Under the pieces are notes generated by a model, which worked only from the letters and a program-made list of their open reading frames with translations, had not been told where the DNA came from and did no database searches. Shown in pieces: positions 46,801 through 60,241 of a stretch of 64,000 bases of DNA; the first letter of the stretch is position 1, and each line of letters starts with the position of its first letter. The translations under genes and the position numbers were made by a program. The stretch lies in assembly GCF_035083965.1 (NCBI RefSeq), contig NC_089735.1, positions 9,202,001 through 9,266,000 of the forward strand, read 5' to 3'. Origin of the DNA: Branchiostoma lanceolatum. Its lineage: Eukaryota > Chordata > Leptocardii > Amphioxiformes > Branchiostomatidae.

Positions 46801-49800
46801 GAGAGACATAGCCGTCTATTCGACTGGAATGCCACAATAATGCTGTAAACATTAACGATTTAGCATAAACAAATGTCCTATAAACTTTAGCGATCAGTAC
46901 CTCCTTGTTCTGTTGATATGGAAGGAGAGAGAAAACGCTCTTTACCTTCACAATTCTTGTTTAGCAAAATACCTTGCCGAAATCATGGGATCGTTACGGT
47001 TAGAGTGTTTGCCCCAGAACCCAGAGGCCCTGGGCTTAAATCCCCTGACATACCACCTAATATGCTGTACCCTTGGGAACGACACTTAACACGACTTTCC
47101 TCACTCCACCCAGGCGTAAAATGGGTACCTGGCTTTGGTTGTGGAGGTAAAAGGCGGTGGAAAAAGAGGGATGGACTCCGCCTTCCCATGACGAGTCCTA
47201 GACACAGAGGATAACAACCCACTACCCCTACGGCCCCACAGAGGCTATGGGACTATCTTTACCTTGCCGAAAACAGAGAAAGGAGAGGGGAACGAAATAT
47301 AAACATAATAGTGACATAACAGCGAAATAAAAGCAACTGCACATCCCACATAGAAGTTATCATATTACTTGATATAAACGCTAAGTTAATCTATAGTTGG
47401 TTCATCCGTAGTGACACTGTCTTATCTATCCTTCGTCAGGTATAACCTTTCGCATTATGTGAACTTCGTGCCCTATATGTGCCATTACATGTTTCCGTGT
47501 GATTCATTAAAGCCCATGGGCTGCCTGCGGCCTAAACCTCAGAAACACCTACCGGGGGCTGGTTATCCATCATTTATGCCATGAGCCCGCGACTTACATC
47601 TTGCGGCTGACCTTACCAAATGGATTGGCGAAATCAATGGCAGTATTTCCTGGCTGATTCACAATATTTCACCGCGAAAATGGCAGAAGTGATTAGTTAT
47701 TTCCATTTTTTTTCAACTGTTAGATCTAAGATGCGTTTATCATGTAAGATATCAGGTGTTATTTAATCATAGCGATCAGATTCAAATATTTACGAAAACT
47801 CTCTTTTCTTGCTGATTTATAAAAATCGGGTTACGGGTGATTTTTACTTCAATGATCGCTCCGGGTATAGAAATATTAATTATTTTCCAAGAGTAATGAA
47901 CGACAGATTTATCTTTTTACTTCTGTGGTTGTATGTCAGTTTGTTTCTCGACAAAAATTCTCACATACGTCGATGAATTCTTACATAACATCCATAACAA
48001 TCTATAGTATGTTTTATCATACAGCACGAAATTGAATAATCCCGACGGACATTGTGGTATAGCAAAATGCATTTGCCTCCCCTTTGTGATATTTGCCGGT
48101 CAGATTCATGGTCGTATCGTCAAATCTCGTTTACGCTTTATCAATCTGTAATGAGGTTCGTTATCTATATATCAAATCCTATGCGCTGGTTGACCGTGAA
48201 CTATCGTAAAGGCCTTGTCCCTCGAGATAGCAATGAACCCTGCCTAATGATCCTATCTAGTAATTTCCGGTTGACCATGTTAGGAACAGCTGGACGTAAA
48301 ATAGAGTTATTTACAATCATATGGAGCTCAAAATACAGCAGGCGAAGGACAAAAACAATGTCAGGACTTCTAATATCTATAAAACACAGCAGTGTAAGAA
48401 AATAGATCGAATACGAATACGGGAATCACACCAGTGTTTTGCCGACCCTACTGCTATAGGAATTGACCATTTTGTAATTGGACAAGATGGCCTAGAGGTA
48501 TCTGGCAATAACGTGATCACCTACTGCATCTTAATTGAATAAACTGCAGTTAAAATCAGTTAACCATGAAGTTCTGCTGCCATTATTGTGCCGGACTACT
48601 AGATTTTTTTATCGTAATCAATTTTAGTACCTGCTTTGAATTCCTACCCTGACGTCTTTAGACTGTGTTAACAAGATGAACATATACAGAATTCAGAACT
48701 CGTTTCAAAAATCCATTACCTATATGCTAACACTACAGTTGTGGGAAACAATATACGGAGCCCTGAAATTACTGATAGCTAATTCATCTCTCTAGCTCTC
48801 TCTAAAACTTCTATACCTTTCAAATAAATCTAATTTTCTAAAAGCGCTCTGAGTGTGCTTCCAGGGATAGAACCTCCAGAAATCGATGTTTACAATTCGA
48901 ATAATTGCATACTGTTGAAAAAGTTTTTTTCTTCTCTCTAAGCAAAAGAAAAAGAAATATGGGAAGGTGTGATATCAAAGACGTGTTATCGTTTGATGGA
49001 TTCTAATGTTTCGTTGTTTCTTTGACCCCTGTAGACGGATACACGCTCAAAGACATCCGTCTGTACTGGAGACGGGGGAGGGAATCTATTACCGGACTTG
49101 CGGGGATACAGCTTCCGACGTTCGCTATTGTTGATTTCCAAACTTCCTCAGGGGCAAGCCAGCTCGATACAGGTACAAATTAGATCTGTAATTATAATGC
49201 CATCAAAAGTTACAATATACTAAGCTATTATTGATTCCACATTCAATCGATTTATATTTGATCCTAATGTATTCTACAATGCTCTATCTGCTTTATATCG
49301 GTTCCCAAATTCGGTTGACAATGTAACAAGAAAGCATAAATAAAGGTTGAAGCAAAAAAAGTCCGTTCTCGGACTAAGTTAGCCTAGGTACCATCTTTCA
49401 TAGTAACCATGGTAGGAAACGAAACTATTGAGGCAGTGGTTGGTACTACGGCGGATGGTACCCAGGCTTAGACTGAATCGAGGCGAAACGTACTTTTTCG
49501 ACAGCTGAAAAAAAAAAAATCAAAGTTTAATGCTGCCTCATCACGGCTAACCACCCATAGTCTACTCTTTTTATATAAGTATTTTAGAATATTTTACATG
49601 AAATTTACAAACCGTTTGAATATCTTATATACTAGATGGTACTTTTGTATAGCTTACTTAAATTAAATCTAAGACAGTTATTGTTAAGTAGAATTTTGCG
49701 TTTCTCTGCTTGGTTTCCATGGTGTTCTTGTTGCACTTCCAGGAGCCTTTGCAAGAGTAGTACTGAATTTCCAGATGCACAGAGACGTTGGACAGGTCAT

Positions 49801-50851
49801 CTTCCTGATCTACGTGCCGTGTATGCTGCTCGTCAGCCTCTCATGGGTCGCGTTCTGGATCGATTATAAAGTCGTCGTTGGCAGAGTCGTTCTCGGTAAG
49901 CCATAGTTCAATAGTTCGGCCTAGCCTGGTTACCAGACCGAATCTTTCCGGCGGGGAAGCAAAGTGAACCGCCATTACAGTTAGCCAACGGCCCTTAATC
50001 GTCTCTCGCGCATGCGCGATATATATTAGAGATCGGGTGACAACTTCATACCGCGCATGTGCCACCCCACGGCAAAAAGCGTATTACCCCATGATGATGA
50101 TGATTACCCCATACGTATTACCCCGGCTTTGTTACGTCACCATATGAAATGCAAACTCTTTACATCATGCCAAGGCGGTTTGTTAACCTCAGTTATTCGG
50201 TAGAAGATAAGAATACGTTAAAATGCTATAAGTTTATTCTAATAAGCAATCGGGTCCCAAGCAATAAAAAAGAGGATCGAATTTGCTTAAAAAATAATCG
50301 AAAATCGGTCCAATCGTTGGAAAGCCGTTGAATTCTTTCTTGACATGAAAATGGTACTGACACCACTGTCAATGAGAGAGACCACAATATTGCTTACTAC
50401 CTATCTATCGTCCTTATTTGCATAATGACGATTTATGCGTAGCTGTTATTGTGCACCCACAGCAATAAACGGCCATAGTATTGAACCTGGCCATCTGCCG
50501 CACATGACCTTCATTACGGCTAATCAAGGAGGTAGACGCTGTGCCAACGATCGCCTTCTTGTTTTTACGCCTCCCTCTAAATTAGTTCTTCCTTGAGGTC
50601 TTATATCCCAGATTCACCTACAGAAAATTGCTTCCTAATCACTTCCAAATGGTTGAGGTATAATTGGATTTGCTGTGAAGGATTGGTGGATTATATCAGC
50701 ATCAAGAAAACAATAAAATTTGATTTATGGTTAGGGCTAATGTCCGATACTGATCTTCAAAAGCAGATTTACATTTATTAGCAAATTATTCAGTGACAAT
50801 CTGTCTTTAACATAGTTACGTATAATCCATGCGTATGTTTTCATGTGTGTT

Positions 50852-50907
<56 letters not shown>

Positions 50908-53086
50908 TGTGCGTATGCGTTTGTGTGTTCAGCACCAGGGACAGACATGTCAACTTCTCTCTGTGTGTGTGTGGGGGGGGTGTATTCGTTTTTGCGGTGG
51001 ATTAACTTTATAATATAATTTTATTTGCAAGTTCTGTTTCAATGAAGGCTAATTGCAACATGAAACAATACATAGCAAGGGTATACTGTACAGATAGTGA
51101 GAGTTAACAATGTTGACTAGTAGAACACATGGCTAATCTAAAAACTACTACGGAATACAATCTACGCTTTTTGGGTTTGACTTCTTTTTGGAAGCAGTGG
51201 AAGACGAAGTGTCCCACTTTTTTTGTAATGAGTGGGTTTTGGGAGGTTAACAAGGTTCTAGTTTTATTTTCATCAGTAAATGTTTGGAAATTGTGGTAAG
51301 TTTTGGAGGCTTCTTTAAAAAGCTCTTTTCTTTCCCGATCATTGAAGGGGCAATTTGAGATAAAATGTATTTCGTCTTCCACCGCTTTTGACATGCAGTA
51401 GTTACATAATCTTTCCCCCACAGGTAACTTTTTGTAACAGTGTCCTTAAGATTGTATGTGGCATACAAGTAAACCTGCTCTAAACACTTAGCTTGTCCTT
51501 GTCGCGTTTAACTCATATATACCCATTCCCGTCCTAGGTATGGAAACGTTCCTTGCCCTTCTCACGTTCATTACCGGAGTACGGAAGGGACTCCCCAAGG
51601 TTGCCTACATCCACACGGTAGACATCTACCACCTGGTGTGCATGGTGTTCGTCTGTGCGACGCTGATACAGTACGCTGTAGTCAACTTCAAGTACTATAG
51701 ACCCAAGCGGAAGACGGCTAAGTCACGATGGCGGAGCGCAATGGCACGGAGAGAGCAGTGCTGTAAAACGGGTCGCCATATGGACAAGGTTAGTTTGAAA
51801 AGGAGATTAAAAATATATCTTTTGTCCGACATTTTATCGTCATCCGATGTAGCTGATGAAGCCATTGCTATAAAACTACTTACCAAGTATTATGAGAAAC
51901 CAGAGGCCTCCCAAACAGATACTAGTAGTGTGATTGCTGTAATATTTCATTTAATTGCTTTGTTGAAAGGCAAAAGCTATACGTAATGTCTTAAGTATGA
52001 CGGTACAGATTGTAAAGCAGAAGGTGTTTTTACGGGCATACACTTTACTGCCTGACTGTTTTCAAATGCTGCGTATGATTCTCTTGTCGACACAATGTAC
52101 AGAGGCTTTAGAGTCACAGTTGTAAATGGTGTGGATCAGACGTTGCCTAGCACAGAATACCATTACATTGATCATTATAAAGCCTATAATCTTAGACGTC
52201 AAACACACAAATGGTCCCTTAACACATTTTGTTGTTCTGTTTTCTCCTCTAGGCGGGGATCATAGAGTTACTAAAGATGTCGTCACTGATGCTCAATCGC
52301 AAGCTTGCCAAGAACGTTAAGCATTCCTTCGCAAAGATAAGAAGGTCTCACACTGCGCCTTGCTTGTCGTCGTTTGTAAGAGACCAGACCACGTCCCCAA
52401 AACAAGTTCTCGATTTGCATCTGAAGAAATCACCCACGGGTCCTCTGTATTTTACCGATGGCGAATCTGCGGAGTCGAATAGCGTGCTCGGGACAGGTGG
52501 CACAATTCGTGACAGCAGACTTTTGTCTAATAGATACCATTGTGGTAGCATCAGTGACAGTGAACCGAGGATGTTGCTTCGTAGAAGATGGCGAAGACAC
52601 AAAACAGACAGCGAGAACACGTCGGACGAAGAGGTGAAGCGGAAAAGTACGTCTAGTATGTCGTTCAAAACTGACACCGCCGGTAACAGTCCAACGGTTC
52701 AGCGTCACAGCAGATACAGACATAGAAGTAATAGCGACACGACTACTGAAGGGGCGAAGCAAAGACACGAAGGAATTCTAATCCCGACGTTTGCACGTTT
52801 TACAAGTGATGGTGACATACAAGCATTTCCACCCGTTTCAGATAAAAAGGAAAACGAAGAAGAAAGCAGCAGAGAGAAGAAAAACAGGCCACGAACCCAC
52901 GCTCAGAACGGAACAGTACATAACTTACTTGTTGAATGGGAAAACGAAGCAGTGCGAACAACTTACATCCATACAGAGAAACGACATAGAAAAGTTAACG
53001 CTATAGACTATCACTGTCGCCTCATTTTCCCTCTTTTATTTGTAACGTTTAACTTAGCCTACTGGCTACGTATATCCACTTCATGA
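37889..53086 (+). CDS. Cys-loop receptor subunit, GABA-A beta-like, with divergent pore
   Basis: Nine exons: 37889-37956, 38516-38610, 38738-38805, 44356-44576, 45099-45181, 49035-49172, 49743-49895, 51538-51788, 52253-53086 (636 residues, TGA). Signal peptide (VLFIAVLLARGYA), then YDNRLRPNF, GTPVSVGVAIDVSSIDSISD, DYTMTMDLSQSWHDDRLSF, WVPDTYFVNGK, and a Cys-loop C158-C172 with 13 residues between (NYPMD inside). Loop B ESYGYT (177-182) keeps the beta-subunit GABA-contact Glu/Tyr; loop C reads LDTGAFAR where beta subunits have FSTGSYPR. M1 about 240-264, M2 272-291, M3 about 304-326, a long basic, Ser-rich intracellular loop, and M4 about 612-633 (FPLLFVTFNLAYW). In M2, counting R272 as 0', position 6' is Glu278 where anionic receptors have Thr, and 2' is Val. 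A membrane ligand-gated channel is certain; ligand and ion selectivity are not. Confidence 0.93.
38806..44355. other. 5.5-kb intron 3 of the receptor gene
   Basis: AT-rich non-coding sequence. I saw no exon, RNA gene or repeat of note, apart from a C11 run at about 44286-44296 just before exon 4. Confidence 0.6.
46980..47265 (+). mobile_element. tRNA-derived SINE in intron 5
   Basis: A degenerate pol III head (GGTTAGAGTGTTTG as box A, GGGCTTAAATCCCC as a decayed box B) leads into CCCTTGGGAACGACACTTAA, CTTTCCTCACTCCACCCAGG and AAATGGGTACCTGGCTTTGG, blocks I associate with amphioxus and other marine invertebrate SINEs. It then runs through GGCGGTGGAAAAAGAGGGAT to the tail. The rest of this 3.9-kb intron (45182-49034) shows no feature. 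Confidence 0.7.
50848..50915. repeat. (GT)n microsatellite in intron 7
   Basis: Nearly pure GT run of about 60 bp in the receptor gene intron before exon 8. A second short GT/G-rich run lies at about 50960-50985. Confidence 0.95.
51104..51470 (-). mobile_element. C-terminal fragment of a LINE ORF2, reverse strand, in intron 7
   Basis: The reverse strand reads LPVGERLCNYCMSKAVEDEI then HFISNCPFNDRERKELF. This C-x2-C ... VEDE-x-HF-x3-CP-x5-R pattern is typical of the cysteine-rich end of animal non-LTR retrotransposon polymerases. An upstream piece in another frame (YNLKDTVTKSYLWGKDY) suggests a frameshift. It is a remnant only. Confidence 0.65.
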
Positions 53087-53587
53087 AAAAGACTATCACT
53101 AGTATCAGTATCTAAAGCACGCTGTGTTTTTAAATAGACTGCCTAAATAAGTACCAGTGAATGTACATTGGGTGCTACAATAAACCATATATCTTGTAAC
53201 TGTAACAGTATGCAAGTAAAACACGATCTGTGGCAATCACGCATGCCAAGGTTATATACTTACATCTAGCAAATGTCGACGTCAATCCTGAGAAAATTTG
53301 ACAAAATATAGATTAGTATAAAATTATCTACGAGAACAACATTTTTGTATTTACCCTATGGATATCTACATGTATCATAAGAAGCGGTTAATATGGCCCT
53401 TTAGAAACTACGTTTTAGAATACCAACACGCATATCATTCCAAAAAAGATATATAATTGAAGCAAAAAAAAGACATAAAGTTGTTAGCACAATTTTGTTC
53501 TTGATTCTCCCTTAATACACTCCCAAATTGCCCTCCCGGCAAGCACTGTAATATAGTCGCCCCCCTCCCCAAGTACTTTGAAGGAGG

Positions 53588-54004
53588 CTAGTTTGTTTTC
53601 AAACTGGCTGAACAATGATGATTATAGTGTGTATCCTTCAATTTGGGTTTCAATAGATTTCGCAGGCTGTTGGTAGTATTATGTGGTGAATCACCAGTTT
53701 GTATATCGTAAAGCCAAACATGATCCTGGTCGTTCCGAGTGCGAAATATGACATGTATTTTGAAACTTTTAACCGCCATGTTTTCTGTGAAGCCGGGATC
53801 GTGAACTTGTCTGTGGAAATTATTGATTATGCTATGAACGCTTGGAGTGGTTTTAGAAATTACTAACTTGGTTTGATCTTTATATTTTGGTATCCTATAG
53901 TCACTTTGGCAAGCTCCTCGCGATGTGTTTATGCCTGAAATATCGCCAATAAAACTGTACCTCAATAGTAGTATGTTGTCCGATTCCGGCGGTTTTGGAG
54001 GCAT
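53588..54004 (-). other. Unrecognised 138-codon open reading frame
   Basis: The frame starts MPPKPPESDNILLLRYSF and contains KSFKIHVIFRTRNDQDHVWL. It shows no motif, signal peptide or membrane segment I can name, and no splice context. TATATA lies only about 15 bp upstream of the ATG, too close to act as its TATA box in the usual way. It may be chance, or part of an old mobile element. Confidence 0.2.
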
Positions 54005-54466
54005 GACCCGACGACATATATAGGTACACTATCTCTAAAATCTATTCAAACATGAATTGAAAGGTGCACACCTAAAGTACAAGGAATCAAACACGCCTTT
54101 TGCTTCGTAGGACGACTACGTATACCTTGCACTCTCTAGCATGCGGGGGGGGGGGGGTCGGTGGGTATTCAGGGAGAAACAGGAGTAACAAGTCTTTTTT
54201 CCCTCAACAACAGATATCTTCTTAGGACTAACATGAGTTTTATATTCCAAAAATATTGTATTCAAAGGGCAATAATACTCATCTCTGCTGTTGACCGTAG
54301 TACCCTTTTCACGTTTTAAGTTAACAATGACCCAGTCTGTCAAATAATGATAACTACTAGCCAATTGTCTATATGGGTTCGAATAACATTTTGAGTAGAG
54401 AAGAGAGCAGTGTGTATTGATTATCAGCAACAGATGCTCCTAAACAAATGCGTTAAGTGTTTACTC

Positions 54467-55122
54467 TAAGGCCACAGCAAGTAATTTTTCTGGATGACAT
54501 CAGCGCGCTCATTAATTTTCGCCTGATTTCGAAATAAAAAACAAGAAATTTCATTGCCCTCCGACGGTGGTCAACATGCCAAAAATTGGCAAATATGTCG
54601 TAAAGGTTGACAGTCTAAGGTGTTTCATTGCATATGAATACCCAGTGTAGTTCCTGCCCATGATACTATAATAAGAAGCTGTTTTCTACATTTGTTCTAG
54701 CAAGGACATTATATAAATGATGGGGGGGATCTAGTTAATTGAGCTGTATACACAATGAGTTTTATCGCATATGAATTCCCATTGTAGTTGCTTCAGATGA
54801 TGGTACAACAAGCTCTTTTCTGCATTTGTTGTAGTTAGTCTCTGGAGATGTATACACATCTACAAGGACATGTTTACATTAAATCAAGAAGGTTTTATAT
54901 TATATATGAAAACTCATTGGTTGAATACAGGAATAAAAGACCTGTTGGTCATGTTATCATATTTCGTCGCCTCAATTCTTGTTTAACAAGACTTATGATC
55001 TTAAAATTTGAAAATTAGGAATCTTGTTTTTTTTGGCCCGCCTTGTTTTTTTTTCGCCCTATCTCATTAATTTTGGAGTCTGCGGAGGATGTCATCCATA
55101 AAATTTACTTGCTGTGGCCTAA
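54467..55122. mobile_element. Foldback DNA element with about 30-bp terminal inverted repeats, copy 1
   Basis: It starts AAGGCCACAGCAAGTAA, then GGATGACATC, and ends GATGTCATCC, AAATTTACTTGCTGTGGCCT. The interior has two related ~110-bp halves (GCATATGAATACCCA/GCATATGAATTCCCA, ACAAGCTCTTTTCTGCATTT-like). No transposase frame was found. Confidence 0.75.
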
Positions 55123-57037
55123 AAAACTCATATTGTTTTGATGAATACTTGTGCCGGATTTAAAAGCGCAAAAGCGCCCTCTGTTGAATCATAATATATT
55201 GCATGACGCTTGCAAAAATTCGAAGGCGCTCAGAGATAAACCAATTACTATTACAAGTGTCTCGTCACTGTAATATTGATTAAAGATAAACTCAAGTGGA
55301 GTACATCTTAATGTGTTTTATTTGTGTATTTGGTTTATTCGTCAAGAGATTCAGCAAGAGACTTGAACCGATATCATTAGAAAGAAGACCAATAAGTAGA
55401 TACAGTGTCATTATTACTTAGCATAGCAATTATTCCTTAGCTTCTATAATTCGTTTACAAAACTATAAATCATAATCAAGTGCATTGTCGTATTCATCAT
55501 TTAGGTCTTATAATAGGTAAAAAATTGCAATAATGCAATGAAGCGCTAGGAGGCCCACTTGCACTTCAATTGAAAATAGACATCAGACATCTTTTCATGT
55601 CTATCGAATTTTCATAACACATACGGTGAAAGGACGGGCACTTTTTCATTAACTTTCTAGAATTTTTGACCACATGCAAGATGGTGTAGCACATAAAAGT
55701 CGCATGTTATCTATTTATCCTTGATCTGTCGAAGTTTCTATTTTTCATTTTTTCAATATGATATGAAGGGCATTGTGATGTATTCAAAGTCGAAGCAATA
55801 ACATTTTACACTTTTTGAAGTGCCACAAATAATCTACAGCATTATCAATAATATATACTAGCTACATTGAATGCCATATAATAGACGTAAAATCGAACGC
55901 AACGATCGATGAAATATGAGATACCACACACTATACCAACTGACTGTAAAATAAGCTGTCTGAAGCCACCCGGTCGGATATAGTTAACGGTCGTCCTGGA
56001 CAAGGACATATTGGAAACAGTTTCGTCAGTCCCACAAATCTTTACAGCATAGTACTTAACCATCTGGCTAGGTTTCTATTTCTAGTACGCATTGACACGG
56101 TGAGTTATCAACAAAACTTTGGGCTTTATGTTGGTTTATCAGTGCGTAGGTCGGAGAAATATTCATTTTCGGTCCCTTGTTTCGGGATCAGGCGTCAAAG
56201 CTCTGCGTATCATGAAAGAACCTATCACACGTATAGGGAAGACTAGGGGTGATCCAAGGGGTTTGGTCAAAATGGAGACATTACTGACCTTCCATATACC
56301 GTTCCTCAATGACCAGTGACCAAACAAATTACCAAATGTGACAGCATTGTGATGATGTGAGGTTCCTTTTATTTGCAGTGGACCTTACAGAACGAGTCTT
56401 TAAGAACTTGCTTCGAAAAAGGTAGACTCAGAAACTTGTTTGTCTTCAAACGTTATTTGGGGACATTTGGAACAGCACTCTCAAGTCTAATAATTTCAAA
56501 ACTCTCTTTATTAGACATCTGCTTCTTTCTTGAACGATCACAAACAAATTGAGTGTTTAAGGGGCTCTTCCACGAATAGTCAATACAATGAAATATCATT
56601 AGATGGTGAATCTCGTTGAGTCAGCATCATATCGACTGTTATCATCCAATCGATAAACAGGTTGACTAGCCAGCCAATCACGTAGCAGTGATTGGAGATT
56701 ACTGAGAATGATTTTAAAGTGCTTTTATCGCACAATGAGCAATGGAGCTTGTTTACTGTGTGATCAATACACCACAAAAATAAGCTGCTCGTTTTGATAC
56801 GGGCCATAAAATTCTCAGGGTAACTTATCAAATGTTATCGTCATAAGCCTTTACCCTCGAATTAGCCCAGCATTGTAAAGGCCATAGCAAAAGCAACGTT
56901 TATGATAAGTAATAATAGCTTTCATTCATATAATGTTTGCAATTAGATATCTTGTCTCTTGGATCAATATAAACAGATTTGTAATACATACTTCTCTATC
57001 CAGGTATTTTTCGTGCCTGAGACTACAGCACGTAGAT

Positions 57038-57540
57038 TCTATGAATGACATCAGCGCGCGCATTGATATTCGCCTGATTTCGGAAAAAAAATCTGAGATT
57101 TCGTTCTCCTCTGGAGATGTTCAACATGACAAGAAAATACCAAATGTCGTGTTGTATACTTGATTGTACTACAAGAGGTGACACGACACTAGTAAGTGCA
57201 CAATGCAGTGGTAGAAGTGAAACTAAATTAGTTCGGTAGTTGTACAAGCGTCACCAGTGTAGTAGCCTTGAGTGTGGATGCCAACTTGGTATAATGATAC
57301 AAGGCTATCAGACCAGTGCCACCGTCTTGAATATAGGGATAAAAAAACGTGATATCTTGATTACAGGCCTACCGTAGGAATACAAGATATGTTTGCTGTT
57401 TTGTCGCTTCAACTATTGTTACAAAGTTCATGATAACTACTTTGAAAATCTAGGCATTTGTGTTGATTCTGGCTCCCCATTAGATTTGGAGTTTGCAGAA
57501 GATGCCATCTATAAAATGCACTTGCTGTGGCCAATTGCAG
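57038..57540. mobile_element. Foldback DNA element, copy 2 (diverged)
   Basis: It shares GAATGACATCAGCGCGC, ATTCGCCTGATTTCG and ACCAAATGTCG with the left end of the element at 54467, and TTTGGAGTTTGCAGAAGATG, AAATGCACTTGCTGTGGCCA with its right end. The interior differs, and the outermost left repeat is lost. Confidence 0.65.
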
Positions 57541-60241
57541 AAAGATTTATAGGTACAGAAAATGCTGGAGGACTAAATTGAAAATTTTGAGCCAGGACAG
57601 AAGGATCCAACTGGGAGAAAATCTCGGAGGGGTATACGGGTATCGCCCGATCCCAGAGCATTTAAATCATTGATGATTCATCATATGCAAGAGCGATTAT
57701 TGTTCCTCGTAGTTCGCTGAGGCAGTTGTGAATAATATCCTTGTGAGAAAATTCAATACCCTCGACTCAATAACAGTAGAGAGGCTCCTAATGTACCCGA
57801 CATAAAATACTGAGACTCTCCTTTAGTTGGCATGTATCCAGAATAGACGCTACTTTATATCATCGAAAACCAATACAATTATGTCTGCTAGAAATCTGCA
57901 CTAACCAATAATAGGCAATTTATGAGATCCACTGGTTAATTCGTTTGAGACCAGACGGCGTCTTTAATGCCCGGGGCATGTTATTGATTCACTTCTTTTT
58001 CAATTGGTGTTTTCTTACTTTTATCATGATTTAATTAGAAGGGACGTGGCACAGTTTTCGTACGAAGGCATATCAATCGACGATGATTAAAGTAACAAGA
58101 AAAAGAATTGTGCAGCGTATATCAACAAGGAATAGACATATCAATTGGTAGACAATGCTTTCTCGAACTGGCTTAGCTTTGTTATTATATATTATATATT
58201 AATCACACTTTATGTGCAACAATATGGCATATTTTCATTGCACATACAGTTTTAAGATACAAGAGGGCGGGACTTGAATGAAAATATAACTGAGTAGCCG
58301 TTTCTTACTAGAATTAACAGGAACAGATTAAGTATACATGATATAATTCAGACTTTGTACTTTGAATTATATTGCTTGCCATATCGGCATACATTGTCGT
58401 TTATGTGGCCTCATATTCGCAGAAGTGTTGCTATGGGCCCACTCGTACTGTAAACGCAGGGCGCATGCGTCTATTATGCGCCCCCGTCTAGAAATATGTC
58501 AGTCAATTTTATGATTTTTTCCCTGACCTGGCCCTTGTCGCATAAATGGACCATCCTCTCGTAAACTGGCTGTACGGAGAAAGAGAGAGTCGAGAGTAAT
58601 TTAAGTACTGCATAGGCGGCGAGATGACATCAGCGTCTGTGTAGCAGGTTGTTTGAAACCACGGGCCAACATCATGCAACTGACTTCCTCTACCATATGG
58701 TGGCACCAGGAGCGTTCGTAAACGTCTGAAGCTCTCCAACCGATGGCGTAACGCTTATCCCTCTTTCAGCGATGCTTACCTTCTCTATATATCCAATCGT
58801 GTGCTCGGATACAGGTGAATGTATATTTACTAAAAGCCCGGTAGGACAAGGCGTCTATTCGTGAGTCGTGTTTGCAAGAAAGGTCTGACACCTGGCATTA
58901 GTCAAAGTTTCACAAGGGTGCCATTATGCTAAATCATTTTACAACCTCAGCAGAGATTTGTGCGGAGGACGCCGAACACGTCACCCATAGAGGCCCTGTG
59001 ACATAAAGATGAGGAGGCGCCTCGGATGACTTGACGACGTGGTCTCTGCGGACGTTCTCAGCAGCAAAAGGTTAGTTTTCTATTCCAAATCTAAATGTAG
59101 AAAGCCTCTTCAGAAATGGTGCGGCAAGGGTATAGTAGCAAAGTTTATGCATTGCTAGAATGGTAGTATAGTCTCTACGTAGTCCTAAATAATGCGTTAA
59201 TATGTGAATGTACTGGGCCGCTGTATTCGGTGTTTCTCTTTTATTGTCCACGGGGTCGAGGGTTCGAATCCCAAACAGTCGGTTTTCCGCCAGTTCTGGT
59301 CATTGGTAAATCATTTATGGTTTGTATTTTAAACACTCGCGTGGCTCGCACTCACCAATTTTCAGTATAGAATTCGTTTATAATTTCCTCGGATGGCCTA
59401 CCAGTTGTGCGCAAAACAAACAAAACAAACAAACAAACAAACAAGCAAAGCAAGCTTGTGCTCTTCAGGTGTCACCATTATCCTGCAATGTGCACTCATG
59501 GATCATCACGCACACCCCAATGTCAAATCATAAAATCGAATAGAACCCTTGTTATTTTCGTGGAATAAGTTGAGTGATAGTTACGCTCAATTTTCTTTAT
59601 CAACTCGGGCCCGGGCAGCTTTACGGCTTTGCCGGTCCCAATTACGTTGCCCTGGAACACCCATCGTTAATAAGAATCCAGCTTTTCAATCCTTTATTAT
59701 TAGATAGATGGATGTGCCAATTGCAACCTAGAATATGACTACGACGCCCAAGTCAGGCCACATTATATATCACTCCTTCGGCTCTTTGTCAGCTCTGTTG
59801 TACATTATGCAATTCCATGTCATGTACTCCACATTGGCAAATTTGTGCGCCTGGATATTTGTAAAAAAGAAATTCCGAGTATAACATATGAAATCAGTGG
59901 CACGACCATGAACAAATTTCATATTTATAAAGAAGATATTGTATTTTGCATCAATACAACATGTTTACAGACATATTGCGCTGATAATTAAGACATATAA
60001 GTCATGGTGTCACGTTTTCTGTCAGCTTGCGTCATGGAATATGATCTTATTTTCAATCATTCCTGTTTAATCAAAAAACTACTGACGTTTTTTTGCATAC
60101 GCACTTTTGAGAACTGCGAAAAATATCCACAGGGAAATAAAAATTGACAGATAAGTTTTCAATGACATGACGATTTCATTCGGAAACATTCCAAGAGAAG
60201 ACCCTGCTATGATTAATAACAAAACATATGCCAAGAGCAAA

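Noticed and set aside
46918-47222. Proline/glycine-rich frames on both strands in intron 5 of the receptor
   Set aside because: They coincide with the SINE and have no independent support.
50088-50105. GATGATGATGAT run as a LINE tail
   Set aside because: Only a few units, and no retrotransposon-like coding sequence precedes it, unlike at 36778.
58940-59069. Possible 5' UTR exon ending CAGCAAAAG/GTTAGT
   Set aside because: A plausible donor alone; no downstream coding exon could be linked to it inside the window.
59205-59285. Possible tRNA gene, from GGGTTCGAATCCC near 59260
   Set aside because: No acceptor stem, anticodon arm or good box A could be folded upstream; at most a SINE fragment or chance box B.
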